Positions 6,491 through 7,299 of a DNA stretch of 7,299 nucleotides are shown in pieces. Source of the DNA: Cytophagales bacterium (GTDB taxonomy: Bacteria; Bacteroidota; Bacteroidia; Cytophagales; Cyclobacteriaceae). The notes under the pieces were generated by a model, which made no database searches, was not told the origin of the DNA, and saw only the letters and a list, made by a program, of their open reading frames with translations. How positions within the stretch are numbered: position 1 is the stretch's first letter; each line of letters begins with the position of its first letter. The translations under genes were made by a program, and so were the position numbers. The stretch is taken from NCBI GenBank assembly GCA_003541895.1, contig DPLR01000438.1:1-7299 (forward strand). The letters run 5' to 3'.

Positions 6491-7299
6491 TTGAAAAGAA
6501 TCAAAACCATTTTATATCTGGGTCAGCGAAGTTTCCCTGCGGGAATGGCCAGCACCCAGCGTCAACTTCAAATTGCAAAGACAATAAAAAATGAAGATAC
6601 CCGTGTATTGGTAATCAATCGTAAAGGAAGTCACACATCTGCGAAAGCAAAATCGGAAAACATTAAAGTATCCGGAGTATTTGAGGGAATTGAGTACGTT
6701 TACTCATCGGGCACTCCGCTTTATCCGAAAAATTTTGTTGTTCGCAATTTTTTGAAAGTATGTGGCCTCGTTGGAGAATTTTTCATTATCGTTTGGAACC
6801 GCCTCACAAAAAATGCGACCTGCGCCATCGTCAGCTCTTCTGATCTTTTCTTGTTAAAATATTATTGGATGTTAAGCCGTGTGCTTAAAATCAAAATCGT
6901 TTACGACTATGTGGAGTATTTCGCATCGCTAGAAGATCGCTCCATAACAGAGACTAAAAATGAAAAGAATTTTGACACCAACTTCCATCACTATGCCGAT
7001 GCGTTTATCATCATCAGCTCTTTTCTGGAGGAACATGTGAAGAAATTGTCTACAAAGCCTTACTTGATTGTGCCACCCATCATTGACTTTGAAAAATATT
7101 CTAAAATCGAATCGAAGCCTTCTGAAACCAACTACTTTCTGTATTGCGCCTCAACGTTTTATATGGATGTAATCTATTTTATCATTGACGCTTATCGAAA
7201 ATCAGCTAGTAGTAGTCGCGGTGTTGCATTGATTTTGGTAATCACTGGGGACAATGACAAAATAGCTCTATTAAAGAGCAGCATCGCACAAGACATACT
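6491..7299 (+). CDS. GT4-like glycosyltransferase, GT-B fold, 3'-partial (runs off the right end)
   Basis: From a TTG at 6491 the frame stays open to the window end, giving 269 residues plus two bases. It begins M(TTG)-KRIKTILYLGQRSFPAG followed by MASTQRQ, the first beta strand and Gly-rich acceptor loop of a GT-B glycosyltransferase. An in-frame ATG at 6545 would cut away this strand and loop, so TTG is the better start; the only in-frame stop upstream is the TAG of the polymerase gene at 6467-6469. Further family-like elements are VYDYVEYF (137-144), ADAFIIISSFLEEHV (169-183), the interdomain segment YLIVPPIIDFEKY (191-203) and the start of the second Rossmann domain at YFLYCAS (215-221). 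The C-terminal E-x7-E donor site lies beyond the window. It is expected to use a nucleotide-sugar donor in the cytoplasm to extend the lipid-linked repeat unit; the sugar cannot be predicted. It probably belongs to the same transcript as the polymerase gene. Confidence 0.87.
   Translation, partial: MKRIKTILYLGQRSFPAGMASTQRQLQIAKTIKNEDTRVLVINRKGSHTSAKAKSENIKVSGVFEGIEYVYSSGTPLYPKNFVVRNFLKVCGLVGEFFIIVWNRLTKNATCAIVSSSDLFLLKYYWMLSRVLKIKIVYDYVEYFASLEDRSITETKNEKNFDTNFHHYADAFIIISSFLEEHVKKLSTKPYLIVPPIIDFEKYSKIESKPSETNYFLYCASTFYMDVIYFIIDAYRKSASSSRGVALILVITGDNDKIALLKSSIAQDI

Noticed and set aside
6403..6594. A 63-codon plus-strand reading frame spanning the polymerase end and the start of the next gene
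   Set aside because: It overlaps two genes supported by family motifs in another frame and shows no recognisable features of its own.

Overview
The window is a piece of a cell-surface polysaccharide (O-antigen, capsule or exopolysaccharide) locus. The organism is probably a member of the Bacteroidota. The evidence is AT-rich DNA, A-rich or unremarkable leaders with no clear Shine-Dalgarno sequence, promoter-like TAnnTTTG boxes upstream of two genes, and protein families typical of Cytophagales- or Flavobacteriia-type glycan clusters. The assignment below phylum level is open.

Layout, left to right. Positions 1-79 (minus) hold the first 26 codons of a glycosyltransferase that leaves the window on the left; it starts with TTG. 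Two tandem genes follow on the plus strand. The first (150-1727) has a degenerate formyltransferase-like N-terminal half joined to a domain resembling the N-terminal domain of glucosamine inositolphosphorylceramide transferase 1 (GINT1). The second (1734-2597) is a stand-alone copy of that GINT1-like domain, in the same reading frame as the first and separated from it by one TGA and two codons. They converge on a minus-strand pair: a Wzx-type flippase (3689-5047) followed 16 nt later by a family 8 glycosyltransferase (2623-3672). A 132-nt divergent intergenic region separates these from a plus-strand pair: a Wzy/O-antigen-ligase-like membrane protein (5180-6469) and a GT4-like glycosyltransferase (from 6491, TTG start) that runs off the right end.

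Taken together: the GT8 enzyme and the two GT-B enzymes would add sugars to a lipid-linked repeat unit at the inner face of the cytoplasmic membrane, the flippase would export the unit, and the polymerase would join units on the outer face. This is a standard Wzx/Wzy scheme. The role of the GINT1-like pair is not known; the context suggests glycan transfer or modification. No initiating glycosyl-1-phosphate transferase, chain-length regulator, export channel, nucleotide-sugar enzyme, RNA gene, mobile element or CRISPR array is visible here.

The most unusual part is the tandem GINT1-like pair. The strand changes direction three times across the window, which suggests the locus was assembled from separate modules.
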